A stretch of DNA of 64,000 nucleotides from Takakia lepidozioides (GCA_030704615.1 CM060733.1:6634001-6698000), one strand, 5' to 3'. Positions 47,340 to 60,654 are shown, counted from the first letter of the stretch. The notes: generated by a model not told the origin, from the sequence alone. Made by a program: numbers and translations.

Positions 47340-48010
47340 CAGGCCGGAGCATGCCTGCGCAAAACCGTCCTGCACTGAGGATGGGCATGTAACAATGTAG
47401 GGCCAAAGCAGCAAAGGGAGTAAATCACAGTGGCAGCTGACCTACTCCCCTCATTGGACCAATGGGCAAGAAACTGAAGAAGTGGTGGCTCGGCCAAAGC
47501 CACCCACCCCTGTCAAGGATTCCATGCTGGAAGCAGTAGTGAATGAGACAGCTACTGGAGCCCCAGCACCCTCTAACAACAATATCCAAGATGATGAAAT
47601 GGTGTCCTGGTTACAATATCCCCTCGATGATTCATTGGAAAGGAACTATTGCTCGGATTTTTTTGGAGAGCTGCCAAGTTCAAACATTGCAGGTCTTGAA
47701 GGATTCGCTTGCTGTTGGCCAGGGAGTAGGCCGAGGTCAGCGGCTGCCTCTACCAACCACTACGGGGAATGAGAATGTACTGAATAGGGCTGAGAGTGCT
47801 GAGGCTGCTATGGCATTAGGAGATGGGCGTGTTGTGGGTCTAACATCACAGGCAGGGGCTGAGGCCTTCACCAAAGTGTGGACCTTGCACCCACCTGTTG
47901 CTAAGGGGCAACCACATGGCCTCACTCCCAGCTCTTCCAAGGGCTTTGGTTTGTACCCAACTTTGGGCCCATCTCCCACAAGAACAGTTCTGTGTCCCAG
48001 CACATGTGAC
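47340..48010 (+). pseudogene. Phytochrome-interacting-factor (PIF bHLH) fragment
   Basis: Reads EDGHVTM, a TAG stop where PIFs have Gln, then GQSSKGSKSQWQL, VARPKPPTPVKDSMLEAV and DDEMVSWLQYPLDDSLERNY, the hallmark order of the PIF N-terminus. After a one-base frame change near 47690 it continues RAESAEAAMALGDGRVVGLT, also PIF-like. No bHLH domain follows in the window, and the region upstream is degraded. A fragment of a light-signalling regulator, captured or left over, not a working gene. A gene with odd splicing is possible but the stop argues against it. Confidence 0.55.
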
Positions 48011-48383
48011 TTCCATTGTATCTGTATTGCTCAGTGGCATAGAGGCATGAACATTTCTGTTCCCACAGTTTCTGACAAATTAGACACAGTCAATTGTTCA
48101 CACAGTCTGTTCAATTGTTCACTATTATGTTCACACAGTCAATTGATGGTCTCTTTCAGGATGTCAATCTCACTGATGATGTCCCTAGATATACTTCTGA
48201 ATTGCACCTCACCTTCAATTTTCTGCTGAAAGGATTTGTTGGTTGCTTGCAGATTTCCACTCCTCAATGTCCATGCCGACATGTCAACAACATGCAAGGT
48301 CCTTCCACGCAGTCTCCTAGCTAGGTACACCTATATTGTCATGGTCTCCCATAACTTGTGTCCATTATTGAGTATTGTATCCT

Positions 48384-51300
48384 TCAAAACATCATCTGCT
48401 CGTCTTTGTAGGGTGGTCGATAAAGGGTCTGCACACAGGTAGAGGACTGAATGTAAGGGTTATCTTTTCGGTCTAGGAGCATGATGCTCATGCGTCGCAC
48501 TCCAAAATACTCCAGACCTGTCGTAAACACGGCAAGACGAGTTCTTTCTGCATAGGTCATCCTGTTCACACACCTCGTGAACCAATGGCATTGCACGGGG
48601 TCAATGGAGTGGTGGAAGTTGCAGTGTCGTAGGAAATCTGCCGGCTCAATAGCACAGGTCCCGTTGAACAATACCCTTAGCGTCTCTGGAGTGAGTAGAT
48701 CCAAGCAAGCTCGCATTTCTGATTTTTTTTTGGGAGATGCATTTGCATGCTCGATACCCAGAACAAACCCTTCATGCATGGCAAGGCCTATTTCCCTTCA
48801 ACCCTCAAATAGGTGGCTGTATATTATTGCTCCAACTTTGGATTTCACATCCCTCCCAACTCTCCTCCTTCACTTCAAATTTTCGGAATGTCCACCCAAG
48901 ACCTTCATCAATCTGCTCTGTAGACAGCTTCTTGACCAGGTCTTTAGCATCTTCAATAGATCTGGTCAATTGCTTAAGAAGTGCCCACTTGCTTGGCCAT
49001 CTGAGCCTACAATCTCTCTCTAAATCTGTGCGTAGTTTCTGGTCAACCCCTTTCTCCAGGTTTTGAGACGTTGGCACCTGGTTCAACATTATGAGTAGGG
49101 TTGCATACAAAAAGAAGCGTGGGACCTCAATCATATAAGAGGCCAGCTTGAAGATTAGATGTCTGAGCATGCGGGCCTGCATTTAAGAATTTTTTACTAT
49201 TTTCAGTGGAAATCAATTGAAGGAAATCTACTAATTGTGTTTACTGAAAAACAGACCAATTTTCGAAGAGGAAGATGTGGGCGAAGTGTGAGGCACACCC
49301 AGAGACGCCTGTAGCAGATCAGACTGCTGCAATGCTGCCACAAGCGAGGCCATAGATGCTTGCCCCCTCGAGATTGGGGAGTGCCTACTGATTCCACCTC
49401 TCTTTCTCTCTCTCTCAAACCTTTCCTCTCCCTCTCTCTCCACCAATACAAGGTGGCCCCGAGGAGTCTGGCCAACATGTGAGAGTGGTTAATTAGAGTG
49501 TTGGATTTGAGCAGGGAAAGAGGATTTACAGTGTCTAGTTGCATATCAGGACGCACGACCTCGATATCGAGCTTGACATGTAAAAGTCGTCCTTGCATAT
49601 TGTCCACATATTCAAATATTTGGTTGTAATTCTGGGGCCAAGAATAACACAAAGTTAGTCCAACTTATCCCAAATTATGTCAACTAAAATTGGATACTTA
49701 TTTTTGCTCTGCTGGGCATACATTACAGGTGAAAGGGAATCTCACGTAGTGGATTGACCATAATTGTTTCTATGTATTGGTAAGCCACGCATCTCGCAAC
49801 CCGTCAGCGTCATATGTGTTTGTTTCTGCGATCCCGCTTGCGTGTATGAAATCCACCTTAGGTTTGTACCAGCTTCTTTGGATAACAAGATTCTGCATCA
49901 TTGTTCTGTAAAAGCCTGCAAATCTTTTCCTTGGTGCACCTACAGAATTCCAATGCTTTTTTATGAGAGTTTGTTAAATCATATGCATATACTTGTAGTC
50001 ATATGCATGTGTAATTTTAATCTCCATGACAACAAATCTTTGTGATAGTAAATCTTTTCTTACAGTAAATAACAATGTTGGGCTTTCACAATTCTGGTAA
50101 CAGGGTGGCGGTTTTTTCTGTTATACCTTAATTCGAGTCTCCTGGATCCTGGAGGACCTTAGGTGGTCGTTGTAGGTCTTGAACACTTTCCTCTCTACAT
50201 AGAAGTGTTGATAGGCGAAGAATGCCTCATCCACCTATGACGGGCTTCCAATAAGATTGATTCGTCTTCTTCGGTGAGTTGATGTGCTTGATGGCACATA
50301 ATGTCCAATTGGGATCTTGTAAAAGAGCTGAATGTGGGCATCTCCAAGATTTTGTCCACATCTTCAAGATCTGATGATGGTCCCCTTTCTAGGCCCTTGC
50401 CATAAGCTTCTACAAGAGCCTTTGCTGCTTGTAAGGCATCACACTCTTCAGTTTGGGCAACACATGCCTCAAACTCATCCCATTTTTTCCAATATGGTAG
50501 AGCAACAAATTCGAATTCCCTTCGAATGTCGCTTGGTGCAAACATGGCTAAGGTCTCATCTCTGATCACCTTTGCCAATTCAAGCTCGGTACATCCCATC
50601 CCTCTCTTGGTGTCTTTGCGATTGCATAGCTCCAGACCAATTTGTCTTAGCCCCTCCTCCAGAGACAAATCTCCCCTAACCTTATCTTCGAATGACTTGA
50701 AGGCCATCCAAAATGTTTTAGATCTTCTTTCTTTAGAAACATTGCTGTCACTTTGCAAGCAACCAACCTTGATGTGACGTTCCTCCAAGGCGTCAAAGTA
50801 AGCTTTGCATGAACAGATCCACAACTCTGACAAGGATTCTAGCTTGAAGTCATCATTGGAGTCACTGATGATGATAGGCTGGTTCATAGGTCCATCTTGG
50901 ACCACGTCCTCCAAGTGATCAAACCCATCATTAGGATTTTCAGAGGGGGAGAGAGATGTTGGCGGCCATGTGGGTGACTGGCCTGTGACTGGTCGCTTGT
51001 GGAAGCATTGAGATTCAGTTGTACATAGGGGAATGACGGGGGACCTGTACAAAGTTTTGAGGAATTTAGCACATGTTGTCTTTTGGCAAGTAGCACCTTG
51101 TACATATAGGTCACGCCAGTACACTAACTATATTCACCATGGCAGCCCCTCGTCTTTTACAGATACAGCCCTCAAGGACTTCTCATGTTTCTATTGTAGT
51201 TACATCAGGTGCTTTGCTAAGTTCTCCCCATATTGGATCGGGCCAGTCATTCCGATTCATAAATCAGGAATCAGGAATGGTCAGCAGCAGTTTCTCGCTT

Positions 51301-52771
51301 CCATATTTGATCAATTGCATTTGGATTTGGATTTCTAAAACAGATACTAATACATAATAGATGTGTATGTGATGTGAGAACCTGGATAGGAGGAGGTATC
51401 CGTGCGCGAAGTTTGAGAAGATCTTTCATCAGAGGAGGGAAGTGACGAAGACAATCGAGCTCTTTGATTGGAAGATGCTGGAACACGCAAGAATTGATCA
51501 TCTGGATACATGTAGACATCATCGATGCCTCTTGGCATTGCGGGAGGTCCACCTCCTGTTTTGTCAGAGATTGGTAAGTTTTAAAATGGTCACATAATAT
51601 TTCTGTTCTGCCCAACCATATACTCCCTGAGCTTCTTCCCAACCACGGATGGGGTATGACTAAGTGCCCTCACTTTTGGCACAAGGCTGCAGTTCACTAA
51701 ATTATTGGGGTATATATAGACCACTTCACGACCAGATTGGTAGAGACAGATTCCTTCTTAATGGAGTTTAAACTTCTGTACCTGCAGAATTAATTCAGAG
51801 AGGTATCTACTTGGAAGTTCAATTTCATGAAAATGCATCAAGAATAATGTACCTGTAGAAGGTCCAGCTCGGTATGGGATTGATGTTGGTCCCCTTGATG
51901 ATGACGCAACAAGTGATGAGGGAGGCAATTGTTCTTCATATGGTGAAGGCAGGTCTTCATATGTTGGTCCCCTTGATGTACCATCATCTTCATCATTAGG
52001 CATGTCTCCTTGCAACATTGCAATGTAAGAAGTAACAGCAGCCCTTGGTAGGATGCTAGGCTCTAGGCAATACACCAAATACGTGTTGGATGTAACCGTT
52101 CCAAACAAGCTTCCAAGATTTGCCACAAATAGTAAGAGTGAATAACTCCGTTGTGAACATGCCCCCTCTAGCCTCTTTGATCTCTTGTAGAATATTCCCG
52201 AGTAGGTTGGCCCTGTGGTATGAGCATATCGTGGGACTTGCGCAAATGCATTTGCAATTGCGAACTCCACAGAGGTGGGTGTGAAGGGTGATGGGTACAC
52301 ACAACCAGCCCACCGAGTGTCTCATGATAAACTCACGGCCACTGCTGGAATATCAGATGGCCAAGTAGCCACTGTGGGTACTGTACCACCTTGTTTGCGC
52401 ACCCAAATGGTTCCTCTTGGTAATTGATACACAGTCCGGTTGATGATTTGTGAATGGCGAGTATGTGTAGCACTTGCGGCTGGTCTGCCTCTCAAAGCTC
52501 TCCCAAATTGGGGAGGAAATGCAAATCTTTGCCCACGTCCCTGAAGTGGGGATGGAAACACTGCCACCCTTGGAGGAGGTGTAAATGTTTCGGTCTCTAC
52601 ACTATACCTTGAACCTTGATGACTTGGAGATGCACTGGCGGAGAGATTTGATTGCATTCTTGAAGATTGTCCTTGGCAAGGCAACACCACCCTTTGTGGA
52701 GGAGTGAAGGTATCATCCCCATCTCCTTCATCGTATTGTGAAGAAGGTGGCCATAGGCACCTGTTATCCAT
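48384..52771 (-). pseudogene. Multi-exon gene ending in a HECT-like ubiquitin-ligase C-lobe, decayed; possible transposon gene
   Basis: Starts MDNRCLWPPSSQYDEGDGDD at 52771; exon 1 to 52337 (Pro/Ser/Arg-rich, donor GTGAGT). Later coding pieces: about 52310-51853 (ends GPSTG), 51555-51382 (GGPPAMPRGIDDVYMYPDD), 50982-50195 (LEDVVQDGPMNQPIIISDSN, LELAKVIRDETLAMFAPSDI), about 50225-50128 (FFAYQHFYVERKVFKTYND), and a C-lobe in 48780-48384: LTPETLRVLFNGTCAIEPAD, then SSTCVQTLYRPPYKDEQMMF before the stop, matching the HECT pattern in which the Cys forms the ubiquitin thioester. A TGA stop just before the lobe (near 48805) and a frame change near 50220 suggest decay. Starts about 360 bp from the integrase gene, head-to-head. 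Exon limits between 50128 and 48780 unresolved. Confidence 0.5.
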
Positions 52772-53131
52772 CTTGGAATACTTGTAGGCTGTATTCTCTT
52801 CCTAACATGCATGGAGGCCAGTGTTTAGAAGATACCTATGAGTTCTCACAATCAGATCCTCAGAATTTGATAAATCTTCAAAGGCATGTATATGTTTCTC
52901 TTTCTCTCTCTAATTGCTTAAAGAGGACAACAAGTTCTTAGGAACAAGAGGGCCTGTGAAACTTACAATCCTCTCCACTAGTGTTCACCTGCAACAGGAC
53001 TTTCAAAGGCTGTCTTCCCAGTCCGCTTATAGCCCGATCTAAATAGTTTGCAACCTGCCAAACACCCTCACCTCTAAGAATGCCTAGTTTAAAAAAAATA
53101 AAGTGTGACTCTAAAATTTCACTAGTAGTAG

Positions 53132-56100
53132 AGAAGGTTGAGGGCCCGATGTCTTCTACGGGGACAATACAATGTCACCATGCCGATGGGGCTTTGGCAC
53201 ATAGATTGTAAGTGACCTTTATGTTTGAAACAACACATTGCTCTATAGTTGTTCTATCTTGAGGTTACAAGGCTACAAATGATTTCAAACCTTAGATCTG
53301 ATAGAATTGAACCATGACAAATGGCTGTTGTTGAATAGATGTCTTCTGTCTCTCTCTTTCTCTCATCGTTCTAATCAATCTGCCATTCGAAAACTGCAAT
53401 GGACTTACATCCACAAAGCTCTTGCTGCAATGAGTATTACAGAAAAGATTCCAACTTACACACTATTTGCTACCTTTGTAGACATGGTGATGAAATTGTA
53501 GTTCAAGAATGTTGTCAAAAGTGTCCAATCTACTATTTGGAAAGGGGAGGGATGAGCAAACATCACAAAACTCTATGTTCCAGCATATTTCAATGTTTTG
53601 GTGAGGCTGTAGTTAAGCAACTGCATGCCTGAAGATTATGGATCCTATAAAAGCTGAGAGACACAAAAGATGGACATATTGTTTGACTTATTTAATCCAA
53701 CCCTCTAGGTTGAAAGAAAGCCCATGCAATGTGTGGACATGATCCATTAAAGGGGAAAGCAACCTGAGTCTGTAAAATGTTTAGCCTTTTATAGGTCGGC
53801 ACTTTGTGAATAGGTAAGGCATTACTCTCATACATGGGAGATCTCTCCTAGTCCTCATGAATAGTGTCTTTATTGGTAGGACGCTCTTTCTAAGAGCCAG
53901 ACCAGAAATGACAGGAAACTACATACTAATACCTAGTTAGCAGGATTGCCTGCCACCTTCTGTCCACATACATGAATAACCTGCTTTTCCTTTTATGTTA
54001 TTGCAGCCTACGACAAGCTTTGCATGTTCGGAATACGAGTGCATGCAGGGATTGATGGGGCTTCACACTTTGTGGTGTATGCCAAAGTGGCCCGCGACAA
54101 AACTGCAGGGACAATATTCTCAGGTACATAGTTAAGACTCTATGTACTTTGCACATCTTTTTTGGCCAAGTGAACTAGCTGTAGTTTCCAAATGACAGTG
54201 CACCACTAACGAGCGTATTTGTGGATAGGTTACAGGGAGGCAGTCTCCAAGTACAATGTACCTTTGAGGATTCGATCAGATTTCGCATCAGAACACAACT
54301 TGATCAAAGAGCATATTGAGGGAGCTCGAGCCAATATTAGAAGTCCATTTTTAGCAAGAGCATCCACGCATAATGAGGTGCTATGATGATTAAGTCCCTA
54401 ATGAGGAGAAATGTGCACATTGAATGACGAGAGCAAGTGAAGGGCTGTAAGGTTATCTATATTTAAAATGTGAGAAAAATGGGTGTGCATTCCACTGGTA
54501 GTCCATCAAATTGATTGTAGTTGGTATACTTCAAGAGGGCCTTGATGTTTGGAGGGCTCTTGTGGGGCATAAAGAAGATGAAAACACTGCAGCTTGACAA
54601 ACTGAGATATTCGCAGCTTTGTAGAGTGACATATATGTCCCGCATTGCATAAGAATAATGTCTGCCGAGGGGTGAGGTGAGTACCCCAGCAGTCAACAAG
54701 GTCAGCACCGTGGGGGTTAGCACCATGGTAAGGTTGTCCGTGGAAGTTAGTTTGATAGTTAAAAATTGACAAGGCTTTCCATGACTGTTTTGACATGTAG
54801 CGAATAGAGCACTGGTGGAGGCACTTATGGGAACGAGTGGTTTTCTTCTACAATAATTGTTTCCAACAAATGGAGGTTGATGGCATTCTGAACATGGATG
54901 ACCTATGGCAGCGGGAATCATTTATGTTTGTGTACATCCCGATTGTCCAGGCAGCCGTTGATGAATACGTTGAGACATGGAACCATCACCGAGTGCGAAG
55001 AATCAATGAGAACAATCGTTATCGAGATTCTCATGTCCCTGCGCATAACTTATGGGAGTACGAACTGCTGCACGGGTGTAATACCTTACCCTCCAGAGAA
55101 GCATGTGTTCATTTGTTATTATTGTTATGAACAAGCCCATCCCTAGATCAAATTTTCACATTAGAACATTTGACAAAGTGTAGGGTGAATTCTTGTCCAT
55201 TATGCTGGGAAGCCACTGGATATGGCAGAGTGAGGTGGGCAGTCTTTCAGGCTGCGATAAAGGGGAATGATGGCAATTGACTGCTGGATTGTTGGTGATT
55301 AGTGGAAGGTGGAGCAATGATATTGGGGGATCTGAAACTATGAGAGATGACTCATCGGAAAGGTGTAGAAATATTCCCTAAGTGGCCGGGACATGAGGTA
55401 AATTAGTTAATCTTTCAGAAGCCTGTCCAGGGGCCTCTCTTGGTATAGTGCCACCGAAGTTTTGTAATTTCTCTGTGATCACGCGAGTGTTGGTGCCTGC
55501 CACAGTACGCCCGACTACTGGGTTTTTGATCCTCTTTCATAATAGAGAGGGACACCAACATGCGGGATTAGCAGCATAGTAAATGCAGTATATTGTAGAA
55601 TCAGAGCCAATCATTAGTTCAAGCTAGTGTCACTGATTTATACTCAATTCTTTCTACGTTTTTTCTCCGATTCTCGGAAGAGAGAGAGAGAGAGAGAGAG
55701 AGACCTTGGGAGTGATATTATGGTATGCCCTCTCTTGTAGTAGAGGGCTGCTACTGAGTATATGTTAGCTGGAAATAAAATTTATAATTTGGCTTCTACA
55801 TTTCGTCTTTACCTCTGCTCTCCTTCAACCAACCCTTTGTTATGTCTGTAGTGTATACACATGGGCTGTCCTGGTTTGTTCTTTTTTGTCTATTACTGCA
55901 TACGTCAAGTTTCGAAGTTGTGCAAGGATGTCACTCCATTTCGGATGCAGCCTGTAGCACACCTGCCTCCTGTCTGAATTTCAAGTAAACGACGTTCTGG
56001 GTTCATGGCTGGCAGACAATGGTAGTGCGCCAATAAACACTTGCCCACTTGCATGCTCTTTCTAGAAGTGGACCTCATTGTCTGCCCCAAACCCAAAAAG

Positions 56101-57195
56101 ATGGATTCCCTCTGCAGGCCAATGGAGTCCACAACCTGCCAGGGTTGATGGCAGGTGGACTATTGTGATTCCATTGTTTACCTGTCACTTGTGTATGCTC
56201 TTCAAGGAGTGGACTTGTCTGTGAATGTGATGTAGGGGGTCTCTCAATCTTCATGAGCAATGAAGTCCACTGCAGCGAGTGTAGTGCAGCAAAGACATCT
56301 TCTTGTGTCTCTCGACCATGTCTTACTCCTAAGCCACAGTCCTGCGGTTTTTGTTGTCTATAAATGGATACTTTCCCTTTGTATCCTAACGACGGAACAT
56401 AGTGATGAGAGTATTTTGAGGCTGATGTTTTGTAGACACCTGATTTCGGTGACGTGTATGGGAAAGTTTGATTAAGGATTGTGATGAAGACAAGGGCTGC
56501 ATCACCAGTTCAGTTTTGAACCCCGGTAGCAGTAAGTGATATAGCTCATGGGCTAGCAAGATATCCTGTGATTGTTTAGAATGTTGGGTAGATACATCGC
56601 AACGATATGCGATCACATGTGAAGGCCGGCCAAGGACATGTGTAAACAGAAACCCTATCTGCGTCTTCCCTTCCGCTGCAGCGTGGGTAGGGTTAGTGTG
56701 TATCTCTAATCAAGTAACTAATTAGTGGGAATGATATGCAGAGCCCCTTGTTTTCACTCTACAAAAGCTGAAGATGAAGCATGTGTGGTAGAACACATGA
56801 TGGATGTTGATGGTGTTTTTTGGTTGTGTAGGTGGATAGACCATCTCCTCGAGGATCCTTATGCAGGCCTTGAGCACCCTGATGCCATTGGCACACATGA
56901 CCCAAGTCCACGAGGTGGTGATCAACAATGTCGAAGCACGCCTGTGCTGGATGATTTACCAACTACTGGGGCGGAATTAACTTGTGATCTCACCCTCTTG
57001 AGAGATCGGGCCTATGCAACCCAGGTAGGAAGGCTGCCGCATTCGGTGGCCTGCTTCTCATTCCATTTGTACCTTTCACGGTATTGTTACGAGGCAATGA
57101 CACGACATGTGTACATCGATGAACTTGAGTTGATAGATGACTCTGATGTTAGTAGAGAGGCTTTGCAAGTTTTGGTCGATGTAGCACATGTATGA
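53132..57195 (+). CDS. Integrase-core DDE protein (transposase-like), multi-exon, 5' part unresolved
   Basis: Exons 53132-53207, 54007-54123, 54229-54377, 54801-55075, 56832-57024 and 57094-57195; all five joins agree in phase. Reading: YNVTMPMGLWHID (first Asp), IRVHAGIDGASHFVVYAKV, VPLRIRSDF (second Asp), SPFLARASTHNE|RIEHWWRHLW (catalytic Glu), ETWNHHRVRRINENN and HNLWEYELLHG, then an acidic C-terminal tail ending at TGA 57195. The order LWHID / RSD / RIE.LW is that of the integrase-core family found in fungal, animal and plant genomes as domesticated or transposon genes. All three acidic residues are intact and no stop interrupts these exons, so it may still encode a protein. The upstream exon(s) with the start codon were not found. 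Intron 55076-56831 may hide another exon. Confidence 0.65.
55681..55703. repeat. (AG)n microsatellite in the integrase gene intron
   Basis: Perfect dinucleotide run of about 23 bases. Confidence 0.9.
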
Positions 57196-57815
57196 GAGCA
57201 TCTATGGAAATATATGGCCTCACATGAGAACTTTCTTCATGTTTCTTTATGTTTGAGATCCAACACTTGTGACTCCTATCCCTGTCTATTCTATGTAGTT
57301 TTGGTGCATCCAATTAATCACTCGGGATTCTCCACAAGCAAACCCTTCGCACGATGCCTCGCTATCTTTGTATGCCCCACCTTGACCACCGCGACGACAC
57401 TGCTGACTCCTGCTGACACAACATGGATTACGTGGCAGATCAGAATTCGCCCAACCCTTCGCTCAATCTGACCATAAATGAGCTGGAATTTATATTAAAT
57501 AATCCGATCGTTATACGACATGTATACATATACATATATGGATATGGTATGTAGGTATTAGTACCTACCTATTGTAGGTCCTGTCTCACTAAAAAGGATT
57601 TCCTTGAAAGTCTTCACTTCTTTTTCCTAGGTTTAAATGACATAAAAAATCAATTATTGGATAAAACCAAGCTTCTGTCCTCTGATTTGTTTTTTTACTT
57701 AACGAAAGCGTATAACAAGGAATATCCTTGTGAGTATTAGTACAGGGCCAAACAAACAAAAAACAAAACAAAACAAAACAAAATAAGGATAATAGTATGA
57801 AGCGATGAGGCGACC

Positions 57816-58135
57816 GGGAATTATTATACGTACATTCACAAAAAAAATGACAACCAACAAATTCATCAAGTGCGGTTGCTTAGTCATATGGAAGCCTTTG
57901 CAGAAGAAATAATTGTTTGGCAAATTGTTCGGTATTCGTATGATTTTAGTTGGATCGGAAACTTTGTACGGGCAATTATCATACATGTACATACGTTCAC
58001 AAAAAATATTACAATGAATGAAAATCATCCAGGCATGGAATGATCCGTTCAATACTTGTATGAATTTTGTTGGATGCGAAACTTTGCAAGGGCGAACAGT
58101 CCATGTATACGTACATACAAAAAAAAATGACAACT
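57816..58135. repeat. Degenerate tandem repeat, units of about 120-155 bp
   Basis: Units begin near 57816, 57969 and 58091; each carries gtacatacgttcacaaaaaa-like text followed by tgacaac/tacaatg, and the first two also share tatgattttagttgga/tatgaattttgttgga and gaaactttg. Non-coding. Confidence 0.65.
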
Positions 58136-58652
58136 AACAAAATTGCTCAAAGTGGAGGTTTATAAGACGACTACTCTGCTGTTGTGTGTTTGGCTTATCA
58201 TTTGCATTTTCTAATACTTGTATGGTCTCGTGTAAATGGAAGAGTTATGTTTACGGCTAGTGATCATTCTATTTCACACAAATTTATTTATTTATTTCAC
58301 CTACTACTATCTACGGTTCACAACTTGACCACATTTGGACAAATGCTCCAAACCAACAATGTATATCCAGAAAATCACATGAACAATGAATTGATAATAT
58401 AAGTCTTCTTGATCAAGCCTTCCAATACAAAGTCGCAGGTGGAATAGATGATTGTCGCTGGATCTCTCTCTTCTGAGGACCTTACATTGAAAACACATGT
58501 TGGTGCTCTTCCCTACCATCCTCCGTCAACAAGTGAACTTTTGGGAACCTCGATTTTTGTGGTGCTTCCACTAAACTGCGACTTTAATTTGAATTTATCC
58601 ATGAAATCCAACAGTTGTTGTTTGTTTTTTGCATGGTTATTGTTATTGTCCT

Positions 58653-58853
58653 TTATTTGTCAACATTAAGATCGCCCAAAATGATAATTGGACAATGTTT
58701 GGGCAAATTTTTAATTAGAGCTTCAAGTTTGTTTAGGAACGTAGAAATTGTACATGAATGAGCTCTATAAACACATACAATATATAATATATATTGAACA
58801 CATGTATGCAACGTGGGATATAATACAATATATATTCTTTGTAGGTCTTTCAC
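58653..58853 (-). pseudogene. Endonuclease/exonuclease/phosphatase-type fragment
   Basis: The minus frame reads VYRAHSCTISTFLNKLEALI then NLPKHCPIIILGDLNVDK and stops. The GDxNVD motif with the preceding Pro-Ile-Ile-Ile strand is typical of the EEP fold in LINE or Helitron-associated proteins. Only about 65 codons survive in AT-rich DNA. Confidence 0.5.
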
Positions 58854-60032
58854 CCTAAAGAACCACTATTCCTTGAGCGAATCCTGTGTGATATGAGATA
58901 TTTGTAGTTGGCTCTTATCTTGTGGGCAAATGACTAAATGGTTCCAGAGGTTTTGGCCATTCTAGAGCTGGCAGGATCAAGTGAATGTGTGGCTTGTTGT
59001 CAAACAAACTTATACTAAACAAAATCTAAATTGATTTTGCTTTCTGGTGGCTTGTGGTCGAGCAGGTAATTGTAGCATGGAATGGGCTTGTGATATCAGA
59101 TAACAATACCTTCTCAAGGGATCAATGCACAATGTTAGATGTATTCAACCATTTGCTGTTGTGGCAGATGTACATGACATACGTGCATTAAACAACTCAT
59201 TTATCAGGGGAATTGTTGATTGGCTACAATTGGAGGTCGCCCTTGTCCTATTGTGACAATAAGTCTTGTTCGTACAATTTTACTCTCTTGGTTTCCATCC
59301 AGAGGTCACCAGACTCTACCAAAAGTGCACTGATTTGCACATAAGAGAGACCAGCCCTCTCTCTTCACTCATACCTCTTCATGAGCTAAAGTTGGAGCTC
59401 CCAACAGGCTGCGATGCATTCCCTCGCAGCTCCGTTGTCCAGCTATTCCTCATCTACCCGCAATAGCTGATTTCGGGCCAGAAATACATGGGTTTGATCA
59501 TATCATCTCCAACCTGCAACGCAATGACGGCTATCTTACGCTAGCTTCCCATACGCAGCCCACATTCCTGCAGCTCATCAACTCGGCCTGCAGCTGAAGA
59601 AGACTAGTGTAAGAAGTATGTCATCGACTCTTGCTCGTCACACCATGAAGCCATACTTGGGATCTGAAATTGACTTGGTTATGCTCTGAGGCAAAGTCGG
59701 AGCGGATGCGCAATGGCACTCCGTACTTTGAGATTGTCTCTTGATACCCTATTGGAAAAGGAAACAACTCACATTCGTCAATTTCAAATATGAACCACAC
59801 TCAATTAGCATATGCAACATACATTGATTAGCAAAGATTCAACATGACTTATTCATATACTGGCATTAAACTAACCAAGTAACTACATAGTTTCCATAGC
59901 TTATATAACAAAACTGTTTGTGTAAAGACTACAGTGAATTTGTCACAAAACTGAAGAGAATGATCTATTTGACAATGTTAAGAAGATACCAGCAAATATT
60001 GTTTCTGCCTTCTTGTTGCGAGCCACAGTAGC

Positions 60033-60654
60033 TGTCAAGGACGAGAACATGACAGAACACAAACAAAAGATCAGACTAGAGGTATAAGACTAGACAAGAA
60101 GTCAAGGTCGGCGTGGCCGAATGCATGGTAGGTGAACATGAATCAAGATGATCTTTATAACAATGGACAATAGTACAAAATACTGGAACTCGACTCGGAT
60201 ACTGGAATGCTGGAAACTGGACTGAATACTGGAAACTGGACTGGAGTACTGGACTGGGAACAAGAGTAGCTTGAACTTGTGTTGGCGAGACTGAAGAGTG
60301 TCCAGTCTCGCCTCCTATATATACTGGCTACTAAGAAGCTTCCCTAAGAAGCTTCCCCTATGGAGGTTTTTTGCTGGAGAAGTTTCCAAGATTAAACAAA
60401 GGTTTCTTGATGGAGAAGCTTCCTTAAACAAAAGAGGTATCTTGATGGAGAAGTTTCCTCCAAACGAAGCTTCCTGAGTAGTTTCCCAAGTTACTCTTGG
60501 TAATTTGGTAAACTCCCGGTAACTTGGTAAGTAATGGTAAATCATGGTAGATCATGATAAATCACGGTAAGTCATGGTAACTTTCGGTTACATGGTAACT
60601 TGGTAACTTCTGATATTTACTCCTGGTAAGTTCCTCTGGGCTATGTCCGTGATA
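60033..60654 (-). mobile_element. Solo LTR of a Ty3/gypsy element
   Basis: 622 bp; on the minus strand it runs TATCACGGACATAG...CGTCCTTGACA (ancestral TGTCA...TGACA), flanked by a perfect 5-bp duplication GTAGC at 60028-60032 and 60655-60659. It matches the plus-strand LTR at 61507 in inverted orientation. No internal retrotransposon sequence, so probably formed by LTR-LTR recombination. Confidence 0.88.

Larger units (their letters stand above)
57196..60032. other. AT-rich intergenic region with tandem repeats
   Basis: Holds the 57816-58135 repeat array and the endonuclease remnant listed separately. The remainder (58860-60032) shows no gene, RNA or element ends I can support. Confidence 0.4.

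Noticed and set aside
57816-58135. Possible CRISPR-like spaced repeat
   Set aside because: Units are degenerate and adjacent, without uniform spacers, and this is eukaryotic DNA.
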